Assembly (NCBI RefSeq): GCF_030295955.1
Contig: NZ_AP027363.1
Location: 3,263,046 to 3,327,045 of the forward strand
Reading direction: 5' to 3'
Origin: Thalassotalea agarivorans
GTDB taxonomy: Bacteria > Pseudomonadota > Gammaproteobacteria > Enterobacterales > Alteromonadaceae
DNA: 64,000 bases
Made by a program: the position numbers and the translations under genes
The notes under the pieces: model-generated
Databases searched by the model: none
Told to the model about the DNA's origin: nothing
Seen by the model: the letters and a program-made list of their open reading frames with translations, nothing else
In this document: piece by piece, positions 10,901 to 18,424 of the stretch
Layout of the letters: the number at the start of each line of letters is the position of its first letter
How positions within the stretch are numbered: position 1 is the stretch's first letter

Positions 10901-12946
10901 TGATACCGCAACAAAACCAACGTACAGCTCAGATCGATTGATGTATAAATTGGCAAGGGTAAAGCCGTTACCTTCAAAGATTGCGTTAAATGGGTTGTCT
11001 CTATCACCAATCGGCAACCAGCCAGCACCGTCATTGTACAAACTATCAAGGCTATCTATAATGCCATCGCCATTGTCGTCAAAGTTGATATCATTGACTA
11101 ACTCGTAGCCGTTACAAACAGTAATATCATTGCCATTACCACAGCCCGATGCATTGTCTCCAGAGCCATCGTTGTATGCACTGCCGCTGAGGTTATTACG
11201 AATATTATTTAGTTCAGCAAGCGTACTAATTTCAATTAAACCATCGCCATCAGCATCAACATCACAAGCATCACCAAGTCCATCGCTATCGCTTGAAAGT
11301 TGGCTTGTGTTTGCAATAAACGGACAGTTATCAAAATCGTCTAAAACATTGTCGTTATCGTCGTCGGTATCTGCATTATTGCCTAAACCGTCATTGTCGT
11401 TATCTGCCCACTCTGTCGGGTCATTTGGAAAAACATCGGTATTGTCACCAACATCATCGTTATCAGAATCTAAGTATTCATTCGGGTCATTATCGAGAGC
11501 ATCTTCAAACGCCCAATAACCATCTCCGTCAGCGTCACGATAAACGTTGCCGCTAACAACAATAGCGGGGTATTGCGTGTCAGTACCAAAATCCCAAAAG
11601 GTAGGTGACCAATTAGCATAAATGCCTGTATTCGCAGTTGGTGATTGCAAAGCAGAGGTTGTGTATCCAGTGCCTTGGTTGTTAGCACTGATGGTTTGCC
11701 CTGTGCTTTCGGTGTCCCAATAAACATTGCTTTCAGTGTAAGGCAGAGGGTCGACATCTGACGCAATACCACCTAAATCAGGATCGACCTCAACTGTTAC
11801 TGCGAGACCACCTGTCGCATAACTATTTGAAATAGATAAACCGTATTCAGCATAAGCAATTAAACCCGCTGCATGATCGTTAGCAGTAATATCGCCAGAA
11901 GAAAAACTGTCGCTAATTGTAGCTGTAGCTCCGTAGCCTATTAAGCCCCCTGCATAACTATCAGAAGACTGAACATCACCTGTAGTAAAAGAATTCTCGA
12001 TAACAGGATCGTAAGCTCCCCCTAAAATGCCACCAACATAACTATCGCTGCCAGAAACACTACCTAAAACATAACTAGAGGTGACTTTAACATAGTCTGA
12101 CTCACCGACCATACCACCAACATAGGTAACACCGCTCACTGAACCTGTGAAGCTACTACCTGTGATTGGGCTTACATTGTTAGCATCTGCTTCACCGATA
12201 AGACCACCAACAAAATCACCTGTCGCAACGACTTCTGTGGATACATGCGTATTGGCAATACTTATGTCACCAGTAACACCTTGTAAAGCGCCTACTTTGT
12301 TTTTACCAGAAACGCGTCCTGCCACACTTAGGTTGGCATAGGTAATTGCATTGTCAGAGACATGGCCACCCGAAACAATACCAACTCTACTTTGACCCGA
12401 TACCGAGAGTAGTTCGCCAGAAAAAGAAATATCGCGGATTTCTGCGCTATCTAATGAAGCAAATAAACCAACGTTGCTAGTTGATGGTCGATTTATAAAT
12501 AAATCAATAATGCTGTAACCATTACCATTAAAGATGCCAGAGAACGCGGTCAGGTTAGATCCAATGGGCTCCCAGCCTTCTCCTGAATTGTAGTAGTCGT
12601 CGCCTACACTAACAGCATTATCGCCATCGGTATCAAAATCCAAATCGTTGACGAGTTCATAACCATTACAAGCAAGGACAGTAGTACCATTGCCACACCC
12701 TGTTGTGACATCGCCGCCACCATCATTGTAGGCCGTACCTGCTAAGTTGTTACGAATGTTATTTAGCTCAGCCAATGTTGATATTTCAATCAGGCCATTA
12801 CCATCAACATCGATATCAAGGCTGTCTACAACGCCGTCAAAATCAGTATCAATTTCATTTGCCAAGGCAACGGTCGTGGTTGTAGCTAGTCCAAAGGAAA
12901 GGAGTAACGAAAGAATAACTTTACACTGCATGTTAAACACCAACAT
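1976..12946 (-). CDS. Giant GLUG / TSP3-repeat surface protein with GlyGly-CTERM anchor
   Basis: This 3,656-residue exported protein has an N-terminal signal peptide. Met6 (12931) gives a more typical signal peptide than Met1, so the start is uncertain by five codons. Four homologous modules begin near residues 47, 560, 1072 and 1515, each with a block like GLIEISTLAELNNIR followed by a GYELVNDLDFD segment and GLUG-type glycine-rich beta-helix repeats (GGLVG, GGMIG). Acidic calcium-binding TSP3 repeats link the modules. Delta-60-like repeats (ARLNSDGSLDTSF) occupy about 2070-2435, a 20-copy TSP3 array about 2440-2900, and a HYR-like domain about 2920-3080. The C-terminus is GGSIS, a hydrophobic helix and a basic tail, which is the GlyGly-CTERM signal processed by rhombosortase. 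A role as adhesin or surface structural protein is inferred from this architecture. Confidence 0.9.
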   Translation of the reverse strand: MLVFNMQCKVILSLLLSFGLATTTTVALANEIDTDFDGVVDSLDIDVDGNGLIEISTLAELNNIRNNLAGTAYNDGGGDVTTGCGNGTTVLACNGYELVNDLDFDTDGDNAVSVGDDYYNSGEGWEPIGSNLTAFSGIFNGNGYSIIDLFINRPSTSNVGLFASLDSAEIRDISFSGELLSVSGQSRVGIVSGGHVSDNAITYANLSVAGRVSGKNKVGALQGVTGDISIANTHVSTEVVATGDFVGGLIGEADANNVSPITGSSFTGSVSGVTYVGGMVGESDYVKVTSSYVLGSVSGSDSYVGGILGGAYDPVIENSFTTGDVQSSDSYAGGLIGYGATATISDSFSSGDITANDHAAGLIAYAEYGLSISNSYATGGLAVTVEVDPDLGGIASDVDPLPYTESNVYWDTESTGQTISANNQGTGYTTSALQSPTANTGIYANWSPTFWDFGTDTQYPAIVVSGNVYRDADGDGYWAFEDALDNDPNEYLDSDNDDVGDNTDVFPNDPTEWADNDNDGLGNNADTDDDNDNVLDDFDNCPFIANTSQLSSDSDGLGDACDVDADGDGLIEISTLAELNNIRNNLSGSAYNDGSGDNASGCGNGNDITVCNGYELVNDINFDDNGDGIIDSLDSLYNDGAGWLPIGDRDNPFNAIFEGNGFTLANLYINRSELYVGFVAVSSAATFRNITLDGNLMSINGGAFVGALSAYTTDDQITYYSNCHIAGDISGSRAIGGLHGRSSAVHIDNCHVSSQISATGYGVGGLVGEIDGDASSSIKNSSFTGSINNSGYVGGIAGSAENVTVTDSFVKAYIGTDNSYVGGMFGEAYYTVIETSFNMGSLDAAGQDYVGGMIGYGEYNTVQDSFSAMDISAADYGAGIIGYSEYGLTIANSFAIGDIFVSEVGPGTPDQGGLVAYADPLPITLSDSYWDIEATAQVSSYNDQGSALVTSALQSPTSNTGIYANFNATAWHFGTATEYPALVFDGKVYRDADNDGFWAYEDALDNDPTEHLDSDNDNVGDNSDAFPNDPTESADSDNDGVGDNADAYPNDPGKTLADGIDSDSDGIDDNLDVDANGNGLIDIATLEQLNNIRFNLAGTAYNNGSGDVAKGCGNNADVLVCSGYELTVDLDFDENGDGLNNDTYNSDSGWQPIGELGAPLTGTFDGNNFTISNFYINDTANADFDDGFALFGFAENTVIKNTHVKGNITSAGRYVAGIVGRLAGDDGSALTNVSFNGIIVSSNQNAQNGGIAGYINNTTVTECLVNISISTDHETGGAFGKAANSTIDTCLVQGDATTTDGVAGGLVGVLSSSSVTNAFAAVDVRATIWTGGLIGGVSSASSSISYSISTGQARGGFETHGAIGSDLGSATEVYWDTESSGNATSFNATGYTTAELQGPTSNTGIFANWNTEKWDFGTTTQYPALIINGVAYHDSDLDGTPDGLDVFPNDPNEDKDSDEDGVGDNADAFPDDENETRDTDNDGIGDNSDPDIDNDGVANESDLYPSDATGATAEDDIDVDDDGLIEISTLAQLDAMRNDLAGTSLNGVTAGCAGLTDGSGCIGYELIADLDFDTNGDGDLSDEAYYNGGEGWQPVGSDVAFFSAILEGNGHTISNLFINRPAEDYQALIGQVGVTTIRNLTIAGDLTSVTGDDYAALLIGRNGDEQEQITLQNITVIGAITGDHDVGMIAGKLYNVDADNVSAYGTIYTEDEDIGGLFGQLSGVSTLDFVHFEGTLAGTNSIGGLVGDAETIYVNDSYAIVDTAGTENKIGGLVGEMESSSLTRVFAIGDISGTTQVGGLVGDVLNTSVIQDAYSEVNAEGTSIVGGIAGELNGDANFTRVVARGGVSTVDGLNTQTGGLLGNSNGFALTVDDAHWDTEQTTQSTSYNNQGRPYTTYDLQCPRFTNDEDCPSTPYDSAWSNTIWHFGTSAQHPVLLLNGQVYRDYDNDGYWAFEDALDDDPNEYLDSDSDNVGDNSDAFPNDPAESVDTDNDGIGNNADTDDDNDGLTDAEELSLGFDPLDSSDAYADYDNDGIINLDEIKQGTDFNDADSLISAVNNDVNNGALTLYNFSDGSNNDVELHSINRDGDKFLLTGYYYDAFKDGDYSFIARLNSDGSLDTSFNEDGVYYSSVDGFSDYIVGMTRVSNGGYIAAMNYQEEGSLLTSFSDAGVFDTSSFANEATPGIFVASSTKWHSPKFIEASDNSLYYSAENTAANGIGYVRKLNSDGSKDTTFAAIGQYVIDFSSGNNRESIVKFFEQANGNILVAYRSASSLRFIELTTAGELNTAFGINGKLNPNVGNKYKDIIQLDDGRIAILFDGKHDDKTGLHIVVFNANGTLDTSFGNNGYFSFTSDYLSFNALSLSEQNNGTFVIASSVNFGDGVKGVQIVQVTADGQLDSRLNGVGYSRTTLATDNAFDFATQTADQRVVFATVDDNYQVQTISIDNRYDDDLDGVIDRDDAFPSDPLESVDSDEDGVGDNADAFPNDPAESQDSDNDGTGDNADAFPNDPAESQDSDNDGTGDNADAFPNDPTETQDSDNDGTGDNADAFPNDPLESVDSDEDGVGDQSDAFPYDPTETLDSDNDGTGDNADAFPTDPTETLDSDNDGTGDNADAFPNDPTESQDTDNDGTGDNADAFPNDPAESQDSDNDGTGDNADAFPTDPTETLDSDNDGTGDNADAFPNDPTETQDTDNDGTGDNADAFPNDPAESQDSDNDGTGDNADAFPNDPAESQDSDNDGTGDNADAFPTDPTESQDSDNDGTGDNADAFPTDPTESQDSDNDGTGDNADAFPTDPTESKDSDNDGTGDNADAFPNDPTESQDSDNDGTGDNADAFPNDPAESQDSDNDGTGDNADAFPNDPTESQDSDNDGTGDNADAFPNDPTETKDTDNDGIGNNADDDDDNDGVKDENDENPESPGESDTTAPIIGEVEDITVEATGEFTQVAFTSPNVSDDNDANPSLSADITDMGYTVGTHTITWTATDVSGNQSTKEQTLYVLDTTAPVFDVIAPISLNATGQFTAIDNNLSFTVFDIVDGEFDVLIPQDLVLESGLHLIDIVAYDNAQNMATASLELRILPEAALAQGFAVEAGATYTLDVNLSGKAPEYPVQVAYTLYVNGFVNNQLTTQLTEGQVAQLALDIPSDVSFEDTLMVNLDSVSNAFIGETSQSILTVTNDNIAPTLTLTIEQNQASVSVIDPTAGMATVKATIADVNQQDTHDILWTAGDSALFDENVDDSDFTFEFDPSSLVDGTYFIDVLVTENNTTQALSVNQRIAFNIETPNDLDDETDSDNDGIVDSEEGYTDSDGDGIADYLDNDDNTTRLPLYGNTESMQTEPGLTMTLGRVVASLGVTVDSATFLLTDLASLVSEGAADAEDSNYNAITPLYNFVINGLAEQGDTVAVVIPLEQDMFLPANAVYRKYSETMGWFTFVEDARNAISSTVQDSSGNCPAANDSVYDLAESQGLVEGNNCIQLIIEDGGPNDTDMLSNGSVEDPGVIATEIIEEDPVEEEPVNAAPIVSIENHAANFNELTSVTLNAIATDEEGDELSYQWRQVAGVEVTMSNVESAQLSIELPEVAENQRVEFEVTVSDGEYSVTMTTSFQILNKDEVVVVTPEPSSSGGSISVGWIILILLFLLLNGIRRDAAQRNKKPKERK
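4255..5600 (-). repeat. 66-bp tandem repeat array encoding TSP3 calcium repeats
   Basis: About 20 near-identical 66-bp units, each encoding 22 residues of the form DSDNDGTGDNADAFP plus NDPTESQ variants, lie head to tail inside the giant gene. Successive CCCGTACC blocks, for example at 4395 and 4461, are exactly 66 bases apart. Units differ mainly at a few positions (N/T before DP, T/A before E, Q/L/K/V at the junction), which suggests recent duplication or homogenisation. Copy number in an assembly of such an array may be unreliable. Confidence 0.9.
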
Positions 12947-12986
12947 CTACTACATAAATGGTTTTTTTGACATTGTATTAAACAAA

Positions 12987-12995
12987 TGTGGATAA
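12987..12995 (-). promoter_or_regulatory. Perfect DnaA-box 9-mer
   Basis: The sequence TGTGGATAA (TTATCCACA on the minus strand) matches the strongest DnaA box. It lies between the divergent giant surface-protein and OmpA-like genes. A single box can occur by chance. Confidence 0.4.
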
Positions 12996-13171
12996 AATGT
13001 GGAGAATCTGGACTGAACAGTTCGCAAGTTTATGTTTAGCTTATATTTTTATGTTTTTCAGTGTTTTGTCTTAAACACCTTTAAATACTAATTTTTTCGT
13101 ATATTGTATTGACCTACGTAATTGCCTCGTTATGATGTCTTTGATTTTAGTAGTAACGAGTATTCCAATAA

Positions 13172-13828
13172 ATGATAAAAATCAGCAAAATTTCCGTATT
13201 AATCTCTTCTATTTTCCTTACAACAGCATGCCAAACCACCAATCCTTATACCGGTGAACAAGAACAATCAAATGCCACAACTGGCGCGATTGTAGGTGCG
13301 GTTACCGGCGCCATTATTGGCGCAACGACATCAAGTAAAAAAGATCGCGTAAAAGGCGCCGTCATTGGTGCGGGTGTTGGCGGAGCTGCTGGCGCTGGTA
13401 TTGGCTATTACATGGACGTTCAAGAAGCAAAGCTTAAAGAAAAGCTAAAAGGGAGCGGCGTCAGCGTAAGCCGCAATGGCGATCAAATCGTATTGAATAT
13501 GCCAAACGCACTTACCTTTAACGTTAATGGTACAACGCTTTCACAAAAGGCAATTGATGTAATAGAAAGTATCGCTCTTGTAGCTGACGAGTATGACGAA
13601 ACCAAACTTATTGTGATCGGGCATACCGATGCTACAGGTGGCAACGAATACAATTTAAACTTATCAGAAGTGCGCGCCATGCGCGTCGCGGATCAACTAC
13701 GCAAAACAGTAAGCGCTAAAAGAATAGACAGTTTTGGTATGGGTGAACGCACACCTATAGCAACCAATGACACTGAGTCTGGGCGTGCACAAAATCGCCG
13801 TGTAGAAGTAACACTTCGACCGATGTAA
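13172..13828 (+). CDS. OmpA-family outer-membrane lipoprotein with glycine zipper
   Basis: This 218-residue protein has a lipoprotein signal peptide with the lipobox LTTAC (Cys20). A glycine-zipper stretch (about residues 35-80, repeated GAVTGAIIG-like motifs) follows, then a C-terminal OmpA domain (about 105-216) that binds peptidoglycan. Recognisable OmpA blocks are IGHTDATGG, NLSEVRAMRVADQL and the final AQNRRVEVTL. The arrangement resembles E. coli YiaD. It probably links the outer membrane to the cell wall. The gene is single, divergent from the giant surface-protein gene, and ends in a bidirectional terminator shared with glmS. Confidence 0.92.
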   Translation: MIKISKISVLISSIFLTTACQTTNPYTGEQEQSNATTGAIVGAVTGAIIGATTSSKKDRVKGAVIGAGVGGAAGAGIGYYMDVQEAKLKEKLKGSGVSVSRNGDQIVLNMPNALTFNVNGTTLSQKAIDVIESIALVADEYDETKLIVIGHTDATGGNEYNLNLSEVRAMRVADQLRKTVSAKRIDSFGMGERTPIATNDTESGRAQNRRVEVTLRPM

Positions 13829-13857
13829 TAAAAAAGCGGGCATTAGCCCGCTTTTTT
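13829..13857. terminator. Bidirectional terminator between OmpA-like gene and glmS
   Basis: AGCGGGC and GCCCGCT pair around ATTA with A-runs on the left and T-runs on the right. The hairpin starts a few bases after the OmpA-like stop and lies just past the glmS stop on the other strand, so it can end transcripts from both sides. Confidence 0.9.
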
Positions 13858-13870
13858 CCCCCACTTTTAT

Positions 13871-15703
13871 CTATTCTACAGTTACTGATTTCGCTAAGTT
13901 ACGCGGCTGATCAACATCTGTGCCTTTGATAATAGCGACATAGTAAGACAACAGTTGCAATGGCAAGGTATACACGATCGGTGCAACGATGTGATCACAA
14001 TGTGGGATATTGATCACCTTCATTGTGTCATCACTGGTAAAGTTTGCATCTTCGTCAGCAAACACATACATCAAACCACCACGAGCGCGTACTTCTTCGA
14101 CATTAGATTTTAACTTTTCTATCAAATCATTTTGCGGTGCTACAACAATAACCGGCATTTCGGCATCAATCAGCGCTAATGGGCCATGTTTCAGCTCACC
14201 AGCCGCATACGCTTCAGCGTGAATATAAGAAATTTCTTTAAGCTTTAATGCCCCTTCCATTGCGATAGGGTATTGGTCGCCACGGCCCAAGAATAAAGCA
14301 TGATGCTTATCGGCAAAATCTTCCGCAAGTGCTTCAATCGACTCTGCTAACGCTAATACTTCTTCAAGCTTATTGGGTAGCGCCATTATTGATTTGATCA
14401 TGGCACTAGAATCGTCATCACTCATGCCTTTGTGTTGACCTAACGCTAATGTCAGCATCAGTAGACCTGTTAATTGCGTGGTAAATGCCTTAGTAGAAGC
14501 TACACCAATTTCAGCGCCTGCTTTGGTCATAAACGCCAAATCAGATTCACGCACCAATGAAGAGCCCGGCACGTTACAAATAGTTAAACTTGCGCGGTAA
14601 CCTAAATCTTTTGCTAAACGAAGTGCAGCTAACGTATCTGCAGTTTCACCAGACTGAGAAATGGTGACTAAAAGTGCATTGTTGGGTACATGCGATTTTC
14701 GATATCTAAATTCACTGGCAATCTCAACGTTACACGACACATTTGCGTGCTCTTCTAACCAGTAACGCGCAACCATACCAGAATGGTAACTGGTACCACA
14801 GGCAATAATTTGTACATGCTCAATGTCTTTAAAAATATCATCAGCACCTTGACCAAAACTGTCATTAGACAGCGTGTTACCTAAGATACGGCCTTCTAGT
14901 GTATTGCGAATTGCAGTTGGCTGCTCATACGTTTCCTTAAGCATGTAGTGGCGAAATTCACCTTTATCGCCAGCGTCATGACTTACTTCTGATTCTTTCG
15001 CTTCGCGCTCAACCTTAAGTCCGTTTTTGTCAAGAATAGTGACATCAAAACGAGTCACTTCTGCGACATCGCCTTCTTCAAGAAACGAGAATTTACGAGT
15101 AACAGGTAAAAGCGCCATCATGTCAGATGCAATAAAGTTTTCACCTAAACCATAACCAATAACTAAAGGGCTACCACTGCGAGCGACAACAACACGTTCT
15201 TTGTCACGACAATCCATAACCACTGTGCCATAAGCACCTTCTAACTGTTGCACAGTTTTTTGTACCGCTTGTAAAAGCGTATCGCTATTTTTTAATTCCA
15301 AATGAACCAGGTGAGCGATAACTTCAGTGTCAGTCTCTGAAGTAAACTCGTATCCTTTACTGATAAGCTGCTCACGCAACTCTTCATGGTTTTCAATAAT
15401 GCCATTGTGGACAACAGCGATCGTTTCACATGAAACATGCGGGTGAGCGTTGTTTTCGCTTGGCGCGCCATGTGTTGCCCAACGTGTATGAGCAATACCG
15501 GTACCACCAGAAACAGGGGACTGCGTTAACGCATCAGCAAGTTCTTGCACTTTACCTAGGCGACGTACACGCTGAATACTGTTATCTGCAGCAATAACCG
15601 CGACACCAGCAGAGTCGTAACCTCGATATTCCAAACGTCGTAAGCCTTCTACTAATATATCTGCAACATCACGCTGTGCTACTGCACCGACAATTCCACA
15701 CAT
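13871..15703 (-). CDS. glmS: Glutamine--fructose-6-phosphate aminotransferase (isomerizing)
   Basis: GlmS makes glucosamine 6-phosphate from fructose 6-phosphate and glutamine, the first step toward UDP-GlcNAc for peptidoglycan and LPS. The 610-residue length is normal. It begins MCGIVGA, where Cys2 becomes the N-terminal nucleophile of the glutaminase domain, followed by [11 protein letters not shown]. Two SIS sugar-isomerase domains carry CGTSYHSG (near 301) and SQSGETADT (near 347), and the C-terminus ends in the conserved [13 protein letters not shown]. It lies 13 bases downstream of a DeoR-type regulator gene and is probably co-transcribed with it. Confidence 0.98.
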   Translation of the reverse strand: MCGIVGAVAQRDVADILVEGLRRLEYRGYDSAGVAVIAADNSIQRVRRLGKVQELADALTQSPVSGGTGIAHTRWATHGAPSENNAHPHVSCETIAVVHNGIIENHEELREQLISKGYEFTSETDTEVIAHLVHLELKNSDTLLQAVQKTVQQLEGAYGTVVMDCRDKERVVVARSGSPLVIGYGLGENFIASDMMALLPVTRKFSFLEEGDVAEVTRFDVTILDKNGLKVEREAKESEVSHDAGDKGEFRHYMLKETYEQPTAIRNTLEGRILGNTLSNDSFGQGADDIFKDIEHVQIIACGTSYHSGMVARYWLEEHANVSCNVEIASEFRYRKSHVPNNALLVTISQSGETADTLAALRLAKDLGYRASLTICNVPGSSLVRESDLAFMTKAGAEIGVASTKAFTTQLTGLLMLTLALGQHKGMSDDDSSAMIKSIMALPNKLEEVLALAESIEALAEDFADKHHALFLGRGDQYPIAMEGALKLKEISYIHAEAYAAGELKHGPLALIDAEMPVIVVAPQNDLIEKLKSNVEEVRARGGLMYVFADEDANFTSDDTMKVINIPHCDHIVAPIVYTLPLQLLSYYVAIIKGTDVDQPRNLAKSVTVE

Positions 15704-15716
15704 GTTTTATTCCTCG

Positions 15717-16478
15717 TTATGCCAATATCAAATTGATACCGGTTTTTAGTAAATGTTGTTTTAGCTCAGCGCTAAGATCATCATTAGTGATCAAGGTAGT
15801 AATGCTGTGCCAAGGTAATTCTAAATTAGGTATTTTTCGCGTCAGTTTTTCTGACTCAATCACGACAATCACTTCTCGTGCAACATCTGCCATTACTTGG
15901 CTTAAGCCAGTAAGTTCGTTGAAGGTCGTGGTACCTCGTTCTATATCGATGCCATCCGCACCGATAAACAATTTGTCAAAATCATAGGAGCGTAAAACTT
16001 GTTCTGCTACTTTTCCCTGAAAAGCTTCAGAATGGGGGTCCCATGTGCCCCCCGTCATTAATAGTGTAGGCTCATTTTCAAGTTCTCTCAGTGCATTTGC
16101 GATATGCAATGAATTTGTCATCACCACCAAACCTTGTTTATCGGACAAACTCGGGATTATCGCAGCCGTTGTTGTGCCGCTGTCGATAAGCACTCTATGA
16201 TGATCAGAGATTAAATCAGCCGCGGCTTTCCCTAACGCGAGCTTTCGCGCCGAAAGTTGCTCATCATTAGCTTCTTTTATAAATTCCTGCGGCGCAGGTA
16301 CTGCACCACCAAAACGGCGCAACAATAAGCCGCTGTCTTCCAATACAGCAAGGTCTTTGCGAATGGTAACTTCAGATGTTGAAAAAAAGTTGGCAAGTTC
16401 GTCTACGCTGACTTGTCCCTGTAAATTAACTTTTTCTACTATCGTTCTACGACGTTGTTGTGTATTTCTTTTATTCAT
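15717..16478 (-). CDS. DeoR/AgaR-family transcriptional regulator upstream of glmS
   Basis: This 253-residue protein has an N-terminal DeoR helix-turn-helix (about residues 7-60, with VSVDELANFFSTSEVTIRKDL) and a C-terminal sugar-phosphate sensor domain (DSGTTTAAI, FIGADGID, the latter typical of the family). Such proteins usually repress sugar genes and are released by a phosphorylated sugar. Its position directly ahead of glmS, together with phased CTTTCGTTT repeats in its promoter, suggests control of the glmS operon by an amino-sugar phosphate. That link is inference from position. Confidence 0.93.
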   Translation of the reverse strand: MNKRNTQQRRRTIVEKVNLQGQVSVDELANFFSTSEVTIRKDLAVLEDSGLLLRRFGGAVPAPQEFIKEANDEQLSARKLALGKAAADLISDHHRVLIDSGTTTAAIIPSLSDKQGLVVMTNSLHIANALRELENEPTLLMTGGTWDPHSEAFQGKVAEQVLRSYDFDKLFIGADGIDIERGTTTFNELTGLSQVMADVAREVIVVIESEKLTRKIPNLELPWHSITTLITNDDLSAELKQHLLKTGINLILA

Positions 16479-16480
16479 CT

Positions 16481-16530
16481 CGAAAGTAAATAAGTTTCAA
16501 AACGAAAGTTATTTTAGTAAAACGAAAGAA
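16481..16530 (-). promoter_or_regulatory. Three phased CTTTCG(TTT) repeats, probable DeoR/AgaR operator
   Basis: On the minus strand CTTTCGTTT occurs twice and CTTTCGAGA once, with cores at 16523-16528, 16503-16508 and 16481-16486. The spacings are 20 and 22 bases, close to two helical turns. Tandem TTTCGTTT motifs are the known E. coli AgaR operator type. The repeats sit immediately upstream of the DeoR-family start, so autoregulation of the deoR-glmS operon is likely. Confidence 0.6.
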
Positions 16531-16674
16531 AATAGCAAGTAATTGACTGCAAAAGTTACAGATTGAAACAAAAGCGCTCGATTGGATAATGTGCTTTACT
16601 CCGTGAAAAAGCGAGTTGATGAATTGCTTCATAAAAGGCAGTAAACTGTTTATATAACTCACGTAATCCAACAA

Positions 16675-17142
16675 ATGCTAGTGCACCCATCAATCGCAAC
16701 ACTTACTGCACTTTACAACAAACGCTACAAATCCTCGCTAAAGCAGATACCCGCTTGGCACTTTTGTGACAATGAGGTCGATGCAAATGAATGCGCTGCG
16801 CTTGTATTAGCCGGCATAAAGCGAGCAACGTCACCTTCGCTTTGGTGGTATCAAGCCAATGAGGAAGTGCTGCCCAAAGTGGGTGATATAAATATCGTGA
16901 CCAATTGGGCAGGAGAGGCACAGTGTGTGATCAAAACCACCGCCGTTGCCGTTGTACCTTTCAATGAAGTTAGCGCTGAATATGCTGCTAGAGAAGGCGA
17001 AGGTGACAAGTCATTAGCCTACTGGCGCAAAGTCCATTGGCAATATTACCAGCGCGAATTGGCTGAAACGTCTTTTCGCGTGAAAGAAGATATGCCCATC
17101 GTGTGTGAAGAATTTGAGGTTGTTTTGGTAATGACGACATAA
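16675..17142 (+). CDS. ASCH-domain protein
   Basis: This 155-residue protein shows the ASCH-domain pattern: a helical N-terminus, then AGIKRATSPSLWWY, and a beta region with VGDINIVTNWAGEAQCVIKT. ASCH domains have a PUA-like fold and are thought to bind RNA or modified nucleotides; some relatives act as pyrophosphatases or N4-acetylcytidine hydrolases. I cannot assign a specific substrate. The start lacks a clear Shine-Dalgarno. A strong terminator follows the stop directly. Confidence 0.88.
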   Translation: MLVHPSIATLTALYNKRYKSSLKQIPAWHFCDNEVDANECAALVLAGIKRATSPSLWWYQANEEVLPKVGDINIVTNWAGEAQCVIKTTAVAVVPFNEVSAEYAAREGEGDKSLAYWRKVHWQYYQRELAETSFRVKEDMPIVCEEFEVVLVMTT

Positions 17143-17144
17143 AA

Positions 17145-17168
17145 AAGCCAGTGAATTTCACTGGCTTT
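17145..17168. terminator. Bidirectional terminator after ASCH gene
   Basis: AAAGCCAGTGA and TCACTGGCTTT form an 11-bp perfect stem around a two-base spacer. It serves both the ASCH gene and the convergent lipoprotein gene that ends at 17177. Confidence 0.85.
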
Positions 17169-17176
17169 AAACTTCT

Positions 17177-18415
17177 CTATTGTGCCGCTGCTATGTCACT
17201 ATCGGCTTGCTGTTTATTCAGCGCCAGCATAGCATTTAGCGTTTCTTGAGGAATGACACTTATTTCATCATTTTGCTGAAAAAGTGATGCCATCAACGAC
17301 AGGTATTTGTCTGTATCTTCTGACGCAAAATACAGCTGCGCCAATTGAATCTCTAGCTTGCGCGTATCAACAGGTCCCAGAATATTAGCCGCCAAGGCTT
17401 TTTCTTGATAGTTAATCACTTTTTTCACATCGTTAGGATCGTCAAAGTTTTTAACTTTGTTACCCCACATCAATGCAAGTATCTGATTGAGATAAGCTTT
17501 GTCATAACGAGTCATTTTAGGCTGATTTAACGCTGTTTCTAGCACTTGAACCGCTTTCTCGTAGTTATCTTCGCCACTGTAGTCTAATGCGCTACTTAGC
17601 GCGCTACTCGCTTTCGGTGAGAGATAAATACCACTGTATTTATCAGCATAGAGCTTGAAACTATTGCTGTGTTTTTTGTACAAGTTACGTACAGCAATTG
17701 CCGTTGCATAGCGCGATTTTTTATCGTCGCCCAAATTATTATTGGCCAGCGCTCTATAACCTTGGCTCATGCAAACTTTGCTCGCATCGTTGCAGGATAG
17801 CGCTTGATATTTAGCCGCTGCTAACAAACGCGCTTTAACCGTTTCTTCATTGTATGAATGCGACAATAAACAGTGATTAATATAAGTAGGTATTAGCCTG
17901 TCTGTTGTCTTTGAAAGCGATTGTGGTGTGTCTTTAAGCGGTTGTTCACACAATGGCATTGCGTCGTTGTAGAAATCGACTAACTGAGCAAATTTGTCAC
18001 TGTAGACCTTTTCCCACTTCTGTTTGTTTTGAGTATATTTAATGTCTAACGCGGGATCTTGCGCTTTTATAAAGTCACGATGCTGCAAATAAACATCATC
18101 AGAAGCAATACCATAGGTACCGTCGATTGTTTCGATCGCATACAAAATGATCGCATCTTTGTTTTTCCGTTCAACCAATTCTTGGTATATCGGAACAGCC
18201 TTTTGTCTCTCTATTTGAGATTTTTGCTTACTGTAGTAAATCGCCATGGCCATCATGCCTTGAGGTTCACCAAGTAGCATTTTAGGCTCAACATTGGTTT
18301 TGATTTTATTTAACCTGTCGTTGTAACTGTATTCATCCCAGTCCTGAGGTAGCGGTATAGTAGACTGGCAACCCGCTAATGCAACCATTCCTGCCAACAT
18401 AATAAGTTTGCGCAT
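17177..18415 (-). CDS. Lipoprotein with TPR-like helical repeats, function unknown
   Basis: This 412-residue protein has a short lipoprotein signal (lipobox LAGC, Cys16). The rest is charged and mostly helical, with Ala/Leu/Tyr spacing that resembles tetratricopeptide or Sel1-like repeats (for example KAVPIYQELVERK and YEKAVQVLETAL). No catalytic motif is evident. It lies 9 bases downstream of another lipoprotein gene on the same strand, so the two are probably one operon and may act together at the outer membrane. I do not recognise a named family. Confidence 0.85.
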   Translation of the reverse strand: MRKLIMLAGMVALAGCQSTIPLPQDWDEYSYNDRLNKIKTNVEPKMLLGEPQGMMAMAIYYSKQKSQIERQKAVPIYQELVERKNKDAIILYAIETIDGTYGIASDDVYLQHRDFIKAQDPALDIKYTQNKQKWEKVYSDKFAQLVDFYNDAMPLCEQPLKDTPQSLSKTTDRLIPTYINHCLLSHSYNEETVKARLLAAAKYQALSCNDASKVCMSQGYRALANNNLGDDKKSRYATAIAVRNLYKKHSNSFKLYADKYSGIYLSPKASSALSSALDYSGEDNYEKAVQVLETALNQPKMTRYDKAYLNQILALMWGNKVKNFDDPNDVKKVINYQEKALAANILGPVDTRKLEIQLAQLYFASEDTDKYLSLMASLFQQNDEISVIPQETLNAMLALNKQQADSDIAAAQ

Positions 18416-18424
18416 GATGTTTCC

